Shown: positions 17,111 to 26,550, counted from the stretch's first letter. The stretch: DNA of 64,000 nucleotides from Kitasatospora humi (GCF_020907985.1 NZ_JAJJPA010000001.1:62001-126000), one strand, 5' to 3'. Translations and numbers: made by a program. Notes: a model not told the origin generated them from the sequence alone.

Positions 17111-17174
17111 CCCGACATACTGGCAGACCGCCCCGACGCAGTTACCGCTGGGTAGCGGGCCGGTCGGTACGGCG

Positions 17175-18389
17175 TCAGGCCGGGACCTCGTCCTCCTGGC
17201 CGGCCGCCGGCAGCGCCGACTGCGCCGGTGCCGGAGCGAGCGCGTCCACCGGCACCGGCAGGCCGGGCGCGGCCACCGCGTGCCACCAGGGCTCCAGCGC
17301 GGGCGGTGCGGCCGGCTCGAACGGCCGCCCGATCACAGGCACCGCGACCTCGGCGCCGACCGCCGCGGCCGCCGCCAAGGTGCGCTCCACCGGCTCCTCC
17401 CAGGCGTGCTGCGCCAGGTTGAAGGTGCCCCAGTGGATCGGCAGCAGCAGCTCGCCGCGCAGGTCCAGGTGCGCCCGCACGCCCTCCTCCGGCGTCATGT
17501 GCACTTCGGGCCAGAACGGGCTGTAGGCGCCGACCTGCACCATGGTCGCGTCGAACGGGCCCAGCCGCCGCCCGGTCTCGGCGAACCCCGGGAAGTAGCC
17601 GCTGTCCCCGCTGTGGAAGACCCGGTGCGCCGGCCCGGCCACTGCCCAGGACGCCCAGAGGAAGTGGCTGCTGGTCCGCGGACCGCGGCTGCAGTAGTGC
17701 CGGGCCGGGGTGGCGGTCAGGGTGAGGCCGGCCACCTCGGCCGACTCCCACCAGTCGAGCTCGGTGATCCGCTCGGCCGGCACGCCCCAGTGCTCCAGGT
17801 GCGCGCCGACCCCCAGCGGGGCCGCGAACTGCGCGCCGCTGCCGAGCAGCGCCCGGATCGAGGTCATGTCCAGGTGGTCGTAGTGGTCGTGCGACACCAC
17901 CACCACGTCCACCGGGCCGAGGTCGGCGATCCGGATCGGCACCGGATGCAGCCGCTTGGGACCGATCCCGGGGAACGGCGAGCAGCGCACCCCCCAGACC
18001 GGGTCGAAGAGCACCCGCCGCCCGTCCAGCTCGGCCAGCACGGTGGCGTGGCCCAGCCAGCTCAGCCGCAGCCCGGAGGCCGGCGGCACGGCCAGCTCCG
18101 CCGACCGCAGCCGGTGCAGCGGGATCGGGGCGGCCGGCGCGCGGCGGGCGCGGTTGCTCGCCAGCTGGGCGCGGGTGATCTCCAGCGGCGAGCGCTCGTA
18201 GACCACCCGGCGGGTCGGCACCGGGTTGCGGAAGGCGCCGTCCGCGAAGTTGGGGCTGGCCAGGATCCGGGCCAGGCGTGCGCCGGTCGGTTCGGCGCCG
18301 AAGGCGTCCGTCCGCACTCGCCGCCAGCCGGCGGCCGTCAGGCTGCGAAGCCGGGTGATCGGAGAAGAGTCGGGAACGGAGCCGAGCAC
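17175..18389 (-). CDS. NAPE-PLD-like metallo-beta-lactamase-fold hydrolase
   Basis: 404 residues. The metal-binding motif SHDHYDHLD is near residue 168, preceded by SWLGHATVLAELDG and VLFDPVWG; later FHSGDSGYFPGF gives the bridging Asp and LLLPIHWGTFNLAQH the last His. This order matches the N-acyl-phosphatidylethanolamine phospholipase D group (also UlaG-like) in bacteria. The true substrate is unknown; a phosphodiester is the best guess. A GGAGG site lies 5 nt before GTG 18389. It reads toward tesB, so the two may be co-transcribed, which would fit lipid turnover. Confidence 0.83.
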   Translation of the reverse strand: MLGSVPDSSPITRLRSLTAAGWRRVRTDAFGAEPTGARLARILASPNFADGAFRNPVPTRRVVYERSPLEITRAQLASNRARRAPAAPIPLHRLRSAELAVPPASGLRLSWLGHATVLAELDGRRVLFDPVWGVRCSPFPGIGPKRLHPVPIRIADLGPVDVVVVSHDHYDHLDMTSIRALLGSGAQFAAPLGVGAHLEHWGVPAERITELDWWESAEVAGLTLTATPARHYCSRGPRTSSHFLWASWAVAGPAHRVFHSGDSGYFPGFAETGRRLGPFDATMVQVGAYSPFWPEVHMTPEEGVRAHLDLRGELLLPIHWGTFNLAQHAWEEPVERTLAAAAAVGAEVAVPVIGRPFEPAAPPALEPWWHAVAAPGLPVPVDALAPAPAQSALPAAGQEDEVPA

Positions 18390-18612
18390 AGCACCTCCAA
18401 GACGCGTGGACGTCGACGGCGGCGCGGCGAGCGGAGCCGCGCCCTGGCCTCGGGCAGCCGCTCGATACGATCACCATCTCGTCCGCAGCGTACCGAAGCG
18501 GCCCCTGGCGGGCGCGGCAGATGCACGGGAGGACCGCCGTTCGGGCGTGCACCCACCGACAGTGCGTCAGCTGTGCCCGCCTGACGCGCCGTCGGTCGCC
18601 CTCGGAACGGTG

Positions 18613-19065
18613 TCAGAGGTAGAAGCGGGTGATCGTCTCGGCCACGCAGTGCGGCTTGGCACTGGCCTCGCTGCTGACGGTGAACCGCACCACCGCCTGC
18701 CGGCCGCCCGGCGCCTCGGTCACCGAGAGCAGTTCGGCGGTGGCCCGCACCGGGGTGCCGACCGGCACCGGAGCCGGGAAGCGCACCTTGTCCGAGCCGT
18801 AGTTGACCGCCATCCGCACCCCGCCGACGCTGTAGCACTCCTTGGCCAGCATGGGGATCAGCGACAGGGTGAGGTAGCCGTGCGCGATCGGGCCGCCGAA
18901 CGGGCCCTCCTTGGCGCGCTCCGGGTCGACGTGGATCCATTGGTGGTCCCCGGTGGCCTCGGCGAACAGGTTCACCTGCTCCTGCGTGATGGTGTGCCAG
19001 TCGCTGGTGCCGAGCTCGGTGCCGACCGCAGCGGTCAGCTCGTCGAGGGAGGCGAAGGACGTCAT
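18613..19065 (-). CDS. MaoC-family hydratase
   Basis: 150 residues of a single hot-dog domain. The R-hydratase site is FAEATGDHQWIHVDPERAK with catalytic Asp and His, followed by FGGPIAHGYLTLSL. Such proteins hydrate enoyl-CoA or enoyl-thioesters, or work in lipid pathways. Length fits the family. GGAG lies 7 nt before ATG 19065. It is followed 220 bp later by the MBL and TesB genes on the same strand. Confidence 0.87.
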   Translation of the reverse strand: MTSFASLDELTAAVGTELGTSDWHTITQEQVNLFAEATGDHQWIHVDPERAKEGPFGGPIAHGYLTLSLIPMLAKECYSVGGVRMAVNYGSDKVRFPAPVPVGTPVRATAELLSVTEAPGGRQAVVRFTVSSEASAKPHCVAETITRFYL

Positions 19066-19145
19066 GGGGCGCTCCAGGGCCGGTCGGGGCATCGACGGGC
19101 GGACGGCCAACCACCCGTGCTGGGGAGCGTAGTCCTACCGGTCGG

Positions 19146-19409
19146 TCAGCTGTTCCCTGGGCCGGGAACCGCCGTGGACGCGGACCTCGCGCGCAGGCCC
19201 GCCGGCCGGGGAGCGGGTGGTGCCCGGGACGCCGCGTCGTCCGGTACCAGCCGGAGCGGCAGCCGCCCGTCCGCCTCGACCCGGAGCTCCGCCGGCACCC
19301 CCCGCGGCAGCGCGTGCACGGTGTACACCGCCCGCCCGATGGGCACGGTGCTGAGCAGCCGAAGGCACCCGGCCCCGCCCAGATCCTCGATACGGTCGAC
19401 ACGGTCCAC
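19146..19409 (-). CDS. short pyridoxamine-phosphate-oxidase-like fragment
   Basis: From GTG 19409 an 87-residue peptide contains LRLLSTVPIGRAVYTVHALP and a following strand with EADGRLPLRL, which resemble the first strands of small flavin-binding PPOX proteins of actinomycetes. The rest of that fold is missing; the tail is low-complexity. It is therefore either a decayed PPOX gene or a short product. No clear ribosome-binding site is visible. Confidence 0.35.
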   Translation of the reverse strand: MDRVDRIEDLGGAGCLRLLSTVPIGRAVYTVHALPRGVPAELRVEADGRLPLRLVPDDAASRAPPAPRPAGLRARSASTAVPGPGNS

Positions 19410-19542
19410 ATCCCGATGGTGCGCCCGGCGAGGCGCGGGACAGTAGGGCCCATGGTCCAGGAGCGGACCGGAGAACACAGGGAGTGCCGGACGACGGAAT
19501 GCCGGCGGACGGCGGCGACACGGTGACGAGGGGTGCGGGCGG

Positions 19543-20430
19543 ATGACGGCGGGGACGTCTGGGACGGCAGGGAGAGCAGGGACTGCGGGCGCGGCGAGCG
19601 GTGTCGACCTGGTGCTGATCGGTGCCAATGGCGGGCCGGACAAGGGCTTCGCGGGCTCGGCGCAGGCCGCCCTGGGGGCCGAGGCGCTGGCCCGGGCGCT
19701 GCCTCCGGTCTGCTTCGACACCGGCAGCCGGGGCTGCCGGGTCACCGTGGTGCCGCCCGACGCGGACGCCAACGCGATGCTGACGGCGCTGCGGGCGGCG
19801 GCCCGGCAGGAGGGGCGCCACCTGGTGGTGGGGCTGCTCGGCCAACTGGTCGCCGATCCGCGCGGGCGCCGGCTGGCGCTGGTCACCGCCGGCAGCACCG
19901 CCGACAACGCCTACCGCCGGGGGCTGGCCTGGGACTGGGTGGTGAGCACCATGGTGCACGGCAGCCAGGAGGAGGCGCTGCTGCTGGTGGACGTGGTGGC
20001 CCGCCCGGACACCTGGGCGCTGCTCTCCGGCGCCTCCCAGGAGGTGGGCGAGTTGCTCACCCACTCCCGGGTGCCGCTCTGGGGCCGGATCGGCCCGTTC
20101 CCGACCGGTCGGCGCAGCCGCTCCGCGACCGTGCCCGGCGGTGAGGGATCGTTCAGCTGGGCGCTCTCCCGGGTGTTGGAGCGCGGGGTGCCGACGGCTC
20201 CGCCGGCCGTCGGACCGGCGGACATGCAGGCCGCGGTGGCCGCCGAACTCGCCTGGGGCGAGCTGGCGTCAGGCATCGGGGGCAGACTGCTCGTCCCTCC
20301 TTCGGGTGGCCGGTTGTTGCTTCGAAATCGGGCGGCGGTGCGGGGCGCGCTGGCCGGATTGTCGGTTTCCGAGGAACTGTTGGCCGTTCTGTGGCGCGAA
20401 AACACCACAACGGATCCGGGTTCCGACTAA
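19543..20430 (+). CDS. caspase-like-fold protein, Tad-locus leader gene
   Basis: 295 residues without signal peptide. The order VDLVLIGAN, then ANAMLTALRAAAR, HLVVGLLGQLVAD, GLAWDWVVSTM, ALLLVDVVA and VPLWGRI resembles strands of a caspase/gingipain-like fold. It matches the middle part of the 823-residue protein at 42406. In true caspases the third strand ends in Ser-Gly-His-Gly and the fourth in Asp-Cys; here Gln replaces the His and no Cys follows, so it should be inactive as a peptidase. A GAGGGG site precedes ATG 19543. It starts a co-directional series that runs into the Tad genes, 147 bp before the lipoprotein gene. Function unknown. Confidence 0.6.
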   Translation: MTAGTSGTAGRAGTAGAASGVDLVLIGANGGPDKGFAGSAQAALGAEALARALPPVCFDTGSRGCRVTVVPPDADANAMLTALRAAARQEGRHLVVGLLGQLVADPRGRRLALVTAGSTADNAYRRGLAWDWVVSTMVHGSQEEALLLVDVVARPDTWALLSGASQEVGELLTHSRVPLWGRIGPFPTGRRSRSATVPGGEGSFSWALSRVLERGVPTAPPAVGPADMQAAVAAELAWGELASGIGGRLLVPPSGGRLLLRNRAAVRGALAGLSVSEELLAVLWRENTTTDPGSD

Positions 20431-20577
20431 GGTCAGGGGCCCGAGGTGTTGCCGCGGGAGGGTGAGGTGGCGAACAATCGGCCTCACACCGCACACCGGC
20501 AACGGACGGCGCCTTTCGGTCACCGAGGGCGCCGCCAACTCCGGCCAGCTGTCGGGCAGTCGCGACAAGGTGGGGCT

Positions 20578-21255
20578 ATGGGCCGTGACAGGGCTTTGTT
20601 ACGCCTACGGGCGATCGGGGTCGGCGCGGTGCTGCTGCTCGTCACGGCCGCCTGCGCGCAGGCGGGCGCGGGGAGCGCGGATCATTTGCCGAGCGCCGGC
20701 CCTAGCGGGGTCATTGGTACCAATGGGACGTCTGGGGGCGGCGAAACCGCTGGGGGGAACGGGGTTTCGACCGGCGCCGGTGCGGGCAGTTCGAGCAGTG
20801 CGTCGGGCGGGGGGGCTCAAGCGCCGACGAGCGGCCCGCAGGAGGCCGTCGGTCGGGTGGTGCTGAAGACCTATCAGGACTGGTGGGCGGCGCAGGTGAA
20901 GGCATATGCCGGGGGTGATCCGCAGGGTGCCCAGGTGCGGGTGTACTCCGCCGATGTAGCCCTGGCGAACGTTCTTATGAGTTTACGTTCGCTACAAGAC
21001 GCCAAAATGGTCATGACGGGTCAGCCGGTGCTCGATCCCGTCGTCAAGAGTCTCGATCTCAACGGCACTTCCCAGACAGCGGTAATCTCCGACTGTGTGG
21101 ATGTCAGCGGCTGGCACCAGGTCGATGCCGGTACCGGATCATTGAAGGACGCTCCGCAGCATCTGACCCGGTATCCGGCGACCGCCGTGCTGCGGAGCAG
21201 CGGCGCCCTCTGGAAAGTCTTCGACTTCAACCGTGAGACGGGTCGGACATGCTGA
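20578..21255 (+). CDS. predicted lipoprotein of the Tad locus
   Basis: 225 residues. A basic start, hydrophobic segment and TAAC at residues 23-26 suggest a lipoprotein signal, although Thr at -3 is not the classic residue. A Gly/Ser-rich linker of about 50 residues follows, then a globular domain of about 135 residues (LKTYQDWWAAQVKAY to WKVFDFNRETGRTC) with an NTF2/SnoaL-like feel and two Cys. It would sit outside the membrane. AAGGTGGGG precedes ATG 20578. The stop overlaps the next gene by 7 bp, so it belongs to the operon. No function known to me. Confidence 0.65.
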   Translation: MGRDRALLRLRAIGVGAVLLLVTAACAQAGAGSADHLPSAGPSGVIGTNGTSGGGETAGGNGVSTGAGAGSSSSASGGGAQAPTSGPQEAVGRVVLKTYQDWWAAQVKAYAGGDPQGAQVRVYSADVALANVLMSLRSLQDAKMVMTGQPVLDPVVKSLDLNGTSQTAVISDCVDVSGWHQVDAGTGSLKDAPQHLTRYPATAVLRSSGALWKVFDFNRETGRTC

Positions 21256-22277
21256 GGACATTGCGACACCTCGGACCATTCATCGTGCTGACCGGTCTGC
21301 TGGCCGGCTCGGCGGTTCCGGCGCAGGCGGACGCGCCGACCGGCGGGATCAACCAGTGCCTGGTGCTGGCGGTCTGCCTGGAGATCTCGCAGCCCGGCAG
21401 CGGTGGCGCGCCCGGCAGCGGTGGCAACACCGGATCCGGCAACGGGGGCGGCGAGCCGGTCTGCGTCTGGAAGGGCCTCCAGAAGCCGTGCTGGGACCCT
21501 GACCTGGGCTGGTTCGACAACAGCGACGACGGCAACCAGGGGTGCTACTTCAAGGCGCTCGACCCCTCGGATCCCGCCTTGAAGGACCAGACCCCCGAGC
21601 CGGGCAAGACCCCCTACCTCCAATCCTGCTGGGACGCCAACGGCAACCTCCAGGACTCGGTGATCAGCTGGTTCGCCCAGGCCCCCAGCGCCGCCGCGCC
21701 GCCGCCGACCCCCGGCACGGTGGCCCAAATGGCCATCGGCAAGCTGCAGTTCGTCCGTCCCGTGATCCACACCGCCCCCACCGGCAAGTCGCTGGTCACA
21801 GTGCCCGTCTTCCTCTGGTACGACCACGGCACCGCGGCCGCGCCCGACCCCGAGACGATCGGCCCGCAGAGCCGGACCGTGTCCCTCAACGGCGTCAGCG
21901 TCACCGCGACCGCCACGCTCACCGACGTGAGTTGGGACATGGGGTACCAGGCCGACGGGAAGGAGGCGGTCGCGGACTGCCACGGCCCTGGTGTGCCCTA
22001 CGTGGACGGCATGGAGAACAACCCGCCCGCCGGCGCCTGCTACTGGCGGTTCGGCTCGCTGTCGCCCGCCAACGGCGCACCCCCGAGCGGCGCGCCCGCG
22101 CCCACCGCCTCGGCGGCCCCCGGCGGCGGCTACTGGCCGCTGGCCACCGAGACGTGGCACGTCACCACCGTCAACAACAACGACCCCAACGGCCCGGCGC
22201 CCTGGGACCCGCTGGACCTGCAGGTCTCCAGCCTGCCCGTGCAGCTCCAGGTCAACCAGCTCCAGATGCTCAACTAA
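21249..22277 (+). CDS. secreted Cys-containing protein of the Tad locus
   Basis: 342 residues with a clear signal peptide (LTGLLAGSAVPAQA, cut near residue 27). The mature part starts with two Cys (NQCLVLAVCLE), a Gly-rich linker, then CVWKGLQKPCWDPDLGWF and a beta-rich domain with more Cys. The Cys pairs suggest disulfides outside the cell. The end of the protein has alternating hydrophobic strands (LQVSSLPVQLQVNQLQML). I recognise no family. Tight overlap with the lipoprotein gene and position before the CpaB-like gene suggest an outer component or substrate of the Tad machine. Confidence 0.65.
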   Translation: MLRTLRHLGPFIVLTGLLAGSAVPAQADAPTGGINQCLVLAVCLEISQPGSGGAPGSGGNTGSGNGGGEPVCVWKGLQKPCWDPDLGWFDNSDDGNQGCYFKALDPSDPALKDQTPEPGKTPYLQSCWDANGNLQDSVISWFAQAPSAAAPPPTPGTVAQMAIGKLQFVRPVIHTAPTGKSLVTVPVFLWYDHGTAAAPDPETIGPQSRTVSLNGVSVTATATLTDVSWDMGYQADGKEAVADCHGPGVPYVDGMENNPPAGACYWRFGSLSPANGAPPSGAPAPTASAAPGGGYWPLATETWHVTTVNNNDPNGPAPWDPLDLQVSSLPVQLQVNQLQMLN

Positions 22278-22343
22278 CGAAGTCAGACCGCCGGTTCGGG
22301 GCGCACTGCTCGAACTGCCGACGCGAGGAAGGGCCGCCGCCCG

Positions 22344-23078
22344 ATGGACAGCCGTACCACGCCGACCCTCGGCACCGCCGCCGCTTCGGCCCGCGACGGC
22401 GGCCGTCCCACCGCGCCGTCGCGCTCGCTGCGCTCGCGCCGACGGCGACCTGCGGTGCTGGCGATGTCCGTCGCGCTGATCGCGGCCGGCGGGCTCGGCG
22501 GAGCGGTGCTCTACAACAGCACCGGGCAGCGGATCGCCGTGCTGGCGCTCGCCCGTGACGTGCCGTACGGGCAGCCGCTCACCGCCCAGGACCTGGTGGT
22601 GGCCCGGATCGCCAGCGACCCCGCGCTGGCCCCGATCAGCGCCTCCGACCTCAACCGGGCGGTCGGCCGCCGCGCCACCACCGACCTGCACCGCGGCAGC
22701 CTGCTGCTGGCCGCCGACCTCACCAGCGCCCTGGTGGTGCAGCCCGGCATGCAGGAGGTCGGCCTGCCCGTGCACCCCAGCCAGCTGCCCGCCGTCGGTG
22801 TGCAGTTGGGGGAGCAGATCGAGATCGTGCAACTGGGGGACAACGGCGGTGGCGCGCCGCAGACCATGAACGCGGTGGTCGCCCAGACCGGCAAGGGCGG
22901 CGACAGTCAGGTGATCGACGTGGCGGTGCCACCGGCCGACGCCGTCAAGCTGGCCCAGTGGGCGGCGGGCGGCAAGTTCCAGATCATCCTGGCGCCCAAG
23001 CCGGGCGGCAGCGCGGCCCCCAGCCCCTCCGCCAACCCGTCCGCCGGCCCGTCCACGAGTCCCTCGGGGAGCGCCTGA
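22344..23078 (+). CDS. SAF-domain protein, CpaB/RcpC-like
   Basis: 244 residues: basic cytoplasmic start (RSRRRRPAVLAM), one membrane helix (about 39-57), then an SAF domain with IAVLALARDVPYGQPLTAQDL and LNRAVGRRATTDLHRGSLLL, followed by a beta-clip-like part and a Pro/Ser tail. CpaB/RcpC proteins are periplasmic parts of Tad pili; in actinomycetes the SAF protein would sit on the outer side of the membrane. Its stop codon overlaps the start of the TadZ-like gene (TGATG). Confidence 0.8.
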   Translation: MDSRTTPTLGTAAASARDGGRPTAPSRSLRSRRRRPAVLAMSVALIAAGGLGGAVLYNSTGQRIAVLALARDVPYGQPLTAQDLVVARIASDPALAPISASDLNRAVGRRATTDLHRGSLLLAADLTSALVVQPGMQEVGLPVHPSQLPAVGVQLGEQIEIVQLGDNGGGAPQTMNAVVAQTGKGGDSQVIDVAVPPADAVKLAQWAAGGKFQIILAPKPGGSAAPSPSANPSAGPSTSPSGSA

Positions 23079-24727
23079 TGGCCGTCATCGCGGTGACCGG
23101 CGGCCCGGGTGCGCCGGGTGCCACCACCTCCTCGCTCGCCCTGCTGCTCGCCTGGCCGCTGGCCGACGGCCGCAGGGTGCTGCTGGTCGAGTGCGACCCC
23201 GACGGCGGGGCCGCGCTGGCCGGGGCCCTGGAAGGGCGCGTCGAGGCCGTGTACGGGCTGCGCAACCTGGCCGTCGCCGACCGCCGCGGGCTGCTCGCCG
23301 AGGCGCTCTGGGAACAGCTGATCGACGTTTCGCCCGGCGCCACCGGGGACCGCCTGCTGCTGCCCGGCCTGACCGACCCGGCCCAGGCCGCCGGCCTCGC
23401 CTACACCTGGGAGCCGCTGGTGGAGGTGCTCCGCGGGCTGCACACCCAGGGCTACGACGTGCTGCTCGACCTCGGCCGCTCGGGCGCCCACGGCCCCGGA
23501 GCGGTGCTCGCCCGGCGCGCCGACTGCGTGGCCGCCACGGTCCGCACCACGCTGCGCGGCCTCAGCGCGGCCCGCCCCCGGCTCGCCGCGCTGCGCGAGG
23601 ACCTGGCCGCCGGCGGCGGTGCGGACGGGCTGGGGCTGCTGCTGGTCACCGAGGGGCCGTACCCCGCCTCCGACGTCACCCGCGAACTGCGGCTGCCCGT
23701 GCACGGCGAGCTGCCGTACGCCCCGCGGCCCGCCCGGGTGCTTTCGGACGGCGGGGACAGCACGGATCGGCGGTTCATCAGGTCGGAGCTGATGCGGGCC
23801 GCCCGGACGGCCGCGGACCGGCTGCTCGCGGTGGCGCGGGAGCAGCGGGAGCGGTTGACGCCGGTGCGGGCGGGTGCGGCGGTTGCCGGGGTGGCGCCGC
23901 AGCCGCAGCCGCAGACGTCGGCTCCCGGGTGGGAGGTCCAGCAGCCGTCGACGCCGGGGTGGGAGGTCCAGCAGCCGTCGACGCTGGGGTGGGAGGCGCC
24001 GCCGCCGCAGGGCGCTTGGGGGCAGCCGCAGCCCGCTGCGTACTCGCCGGTGCCCGAGCCGTCGGGTGGTCACCCGGGCCATGCGCGGACCGGGGGCCAC
24101 CAGCAACCCGAGCAGGGGCGTCCGGCCGGGGCCGGTGACGGCTGGGGCGGCCCCGTGCCGGGCACCACGGACGCCGGGGCAGCGGAGCCGGTGGCCCCGG
24201 CGCCGTACGCCGGCGCCCGCCGGGCCCCGCAGGCCGAGGCGATGGGCACCGCACCGCGGCAGCAGGCGCAGCCGGACGACCGGGGCCGGCCGGCCCGCGA
24301 CGGGACGGAGCAGCCCGGTGCCGCCCCGCAGGGCCGTGAGGCCGGGATAGCGGGACTCGCCCGGGTGGTCGGGGACTACGCCCCGGAGTCGCAGGGCGCC
24401 CCCGCCCCGGCCGATGAGCCGGCCGTGCGCTCCTGGTTCGACGGCGCCCCCGGGCCCTCGGGCGGCGCGGCCGACCTCACTCCGGTGCCGTCGGGCGGGG
24501 TGCCGGGGGTGGCTGCGCTGGGGCAGGCGTTCGCCTCACCCGCCGGGCAGGTCTTCGTCCCGCAGACCGGGCCGGTGCAGGTGCGGCCGGGCGTCGCGGC
24601 GCACCCCCCGGCCACCGCCGGCCGACCGCCGCTCGCCGGGATAGCTCCGCACCCGGCGGCGCCCGAACCGTTCCCGGCGCCGGCCGAGGAGACCGAGACC
24701 CAAGGGGAGGTGCTCCGTGCGCGGTAG
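23078..24727 (+). CDS. TadZ/CpaE-like ParA/MinD-fold protein with long disordered tail
   Basis: 549 residues. Residues 1-250 form a MinD/ParA-like fold: VIAVTGGPGAPGATTSSLAL at the start, VLLVECDPDGG, DVLLDLGRSG and LGLLLVTEG. The P-loop has no Lys, so ATP hydrolysis is doubtful; TadZ proteins with degenerate loops are known. Residues 260-549 are Pro/Gly/Ala-rich, with short repeats of PGWEVQQPST encoded at about 23926-24000. TadZ proteins place the pilus machine in the cell. ATG 23078 overlaps the previous stop; the next start lies 11 bp before this stop. Confidence 0.75.
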   Translation: MAVIAVTGGPGAPGATTSSLALLLAWPLADGRRVLLVECDPDGGAALAGALEGRVEAVYGLRNLAVADRRGLLAEALWEQLIDVSPGATGDRLLLPGLTDPAQAAGLAYTWEPLVEVLRGLHTQGYDVLLDLGRSGAHGPGAVLARRADCVAATVRTTLRGLSAARPRLAALREDLAAGGGADGLGLLLVTEGPYPASDVTRELRLPVHGELPYAPRPARVLSDGGDSTDRRFIRSELMRAARTAADRLLAVAREQRERLTPVRAGAAVAGVAPQPQPQTSAPGWEVQQPSTPGWEVQQPSTLGWEAPPPQGAWGQPQPAAYSPVPEPSGGHPGHARTGGHQQPEQGRPAGAGDGWGGPVPGTTDAGAAEPVAPAPYAGARRAPQAEAMGTAPRQQAQPDDRGRPARDGTEQPGAAPQGREAGIAGLARVVGDYAPESQGAPAPADEPAVRSWFDGAPGPSGGAADLTPVPSGGVPGVAALGQAFASPAGQVFVPQTGPVQVRPGVAAHPPATAGRPPLAGIAPHPAAPEPFPAPAEETETQGEVLRAR

Positions 24728-26507
24728 CCCCATGCGTGACCGTGCGGCCGCCGATCCGGCAGGCCTGCCGTGGCCGGTCGAACCGGACGACGCGGAGTCC
24801 GAGTACCGGCTGCCGGCGCCCGGCCAGACTGCCGGTACGCCCTTCCCGGGAGCCGCCGTGCCCGGCCCCGCGCCCACCGCCTCCGCCGTCACCACCGGGC
24901 CCGTGCGGTCGTCCGGCCAGTTCACCGGCCCGGCCGGCGGCCAGCCGTGGTCCGTACCGCCCGCCGGACCGCAGCCGAGCCGGGTCGCGCACCCCTGGCC
25001 CCAGCCCGCACCCGCTCCGGCCCCCGCCGTGCCGGGGCCCGGTTCCGCCACGCCACCGCCCGGTTCCGCCACGGCGCTGCCCGTGCTGCCGGCCCCCGAC
25101 CCGTGGAGCGCCGAACCCGCGCCGCCGGCCGTCGACCCGCAGGTGGCCCGTGAGCTCAAGCGCCAGGTGGCGGCCGAACTCCACAAGCAACTCGCTCAGC
25201 TGACCGTCAGCCAGGGGAGCGACGTGGACCGCGCCACCCGGCGCCAGCGCGGCCGGGCCCTGATCGAGGAGGCGGTGGCCCGCTGGTCGGACTCCTACGC
25301 GCAGAGCCACGGCGTGGCGCCGACCCGGGAGCAGGACCGCGCCCTGTCCGAGGCGGTCTACGACCTGCTGTTCCGGGCCGGGCGCCTGCAGCCCTACCTG
25401 GACGACCCGGAGATCGAGAACATCCTGATCAACGGCTGTGACGACGTCTGGATCTCACGCGTCCACCAGCCGCTGCGCCAGGTGCCGCCGGTCGCCGACT
25501 CGGATGCCGAACTCATTGAGCTGCTCCAGGACTTGGCACGCCAGCACGGCGGCGGCGAGCGCAGCCTGAACACCGCCAACCCGACCCTGGCGCTCCGCCT
25601 GGAGGGCGGCATGCGCCTGCAGGCGATGACCGAGGTGACGCCCCGCCCCTACGTGGCGATCCGCCGGCACCGGGTCGCCTCCGCCACCCTGGCCGACATG
25701 GTCGACCTGGGCACCGTGGACTCGACCATCGCGGCCTTCCTGGCCGCGGCGATCCGGGCCCGGAAGAACGTGATGATCACCGGCACCCAGGGAGTCGGCA
25801 AGACCAGCCTGCTGCGGGCGATGGCGGCCGAGATCCCGCCGGACGAGCGGATCGGCACCCTGGAGTCCGAGTTCGAGCTCTGGCTGCACACCCTCGGCCA
25901 CCTGCGGCAGGTGGTGCCGATGGAGGCCCGGGAGGGCAACGGCGAGCGGATCGACGGCAAACCGGCCGGCGAACTGACCATCGGCGAGCTGATCCCGGCG
26001 GCGCTGCGGATGACCCTCTCGCGGATCATCGTCGGCGAGGTCCGCTCCGCCGAAGTCGTCCCCATGCTGCGGGTGATGACCAACGGCGAGGGCGGCTCGA
26101 TGTGCACGCTGCACGCCCGCGGCCCGCAGATGGTGGTGGACCGCATCGCCGAACTCTGCCTTGAATACGGCTCGCATATGACGGATGCGCTTGCCTACCG
26201 GCTGACGGCCAACGCCGTCGACCTGATCGTGCACGTCGCCATGGTCGACGAGACGGCGCTCGGCGGCCGGCGCCACCGGTTCGTCTCGCACGTCATGGAG
26301 GTGACCGGCCTCGGCGAGCACGGCCGCCCCGCCCTCAACACCGTCTTCGGTCCGCGCCCCGACCTGGGCGAGCCGCGGGCCGTGCCGCACACCCCGCCCA
26401 ACTGCCTGGACGACCTGCGCCGGGCCGGCTTCGACGCCGGGCTGCTGCAGTCGGCGTACGGGAGTTGGGCCGCGCCGCTGTCGCTGCGGATCGGCGGCGC
26501 CCGATGA
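24717..26507 (+). CDS. tadA: TadA/CpaF secretion ATPase
   Basis: 596 residues. An N-terminal Pro/Ala-rich stretch of about 140 residues precedes a helical part (LFRAGRLQPYLDDPEIENILING is the classic CpaF segment near residue 225) and the motor domain: Walker A GTQGVGKTS near 358, Walker B IIVGEVRS near 440, and the His box GSMCTLHARGP. The hexameric ATPase drives pilus assembly or protein export at the inner face of the membrane. GGGGAGG lies 6 nt before GTG 24717, and the gene overlaps the TadZ-like gene. The long disordered N-terminus is unusual for CpaF. Confidence 0.92.
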   Translation: MRGSPMRDRAAADPAGLPWPVEPDDAESEYRLPAPGQTAGTPFPGAAVPGPAPTASAVTTGPVRSSGQFTGPAGGQPWSVPPAGPQPSRVAHPWPQPAPAPAPAVPGPGSATPPPGSATALPVLPAPDPWSAEPAPPAVDPQVARELKRQVAAELHKQLAQLTVSQGSDVDRATRRQRGRALIEEAVARWSDSYAQSHGVAPTREQDRALSEAVYDLLFRAGRLQPYLDDPEIENILINGCDDVWISRVHQPLRQVPPVADSDAELIELLQDLARQHGGGERSLNTANPTLALRLEGGMRLQAMTEVTPRPYVAIRRHRVASATLADMVDLGTVDSTIAAFLAAAIRARKNVMITGTQGVGKTSLLRAMAAEIPPDERIGTLESEFELWLHTLGHLRQVVPMEAREGNGERIDGKPAGELTIGELIPAALRMTLSRIIVGEVRSAEVVPMLRVMTNGEGGSMCTLHARGPQMVVDRIAELCLEYGSHMTDALAYRLTANAVDLIVHVAMVDETALGGRRHRFVSHVMEVTGLGEHGRPALNTVFGPRPDLGEPRAVPHTPPNCLDDLRRAGFDAGLLQSAYGSWAAPLSLRIGGAR

Positions 26508-26550
26508 GAAGGCCTCTGATGTTCCGTCACGTCCACTCCGAGGAACGGTG

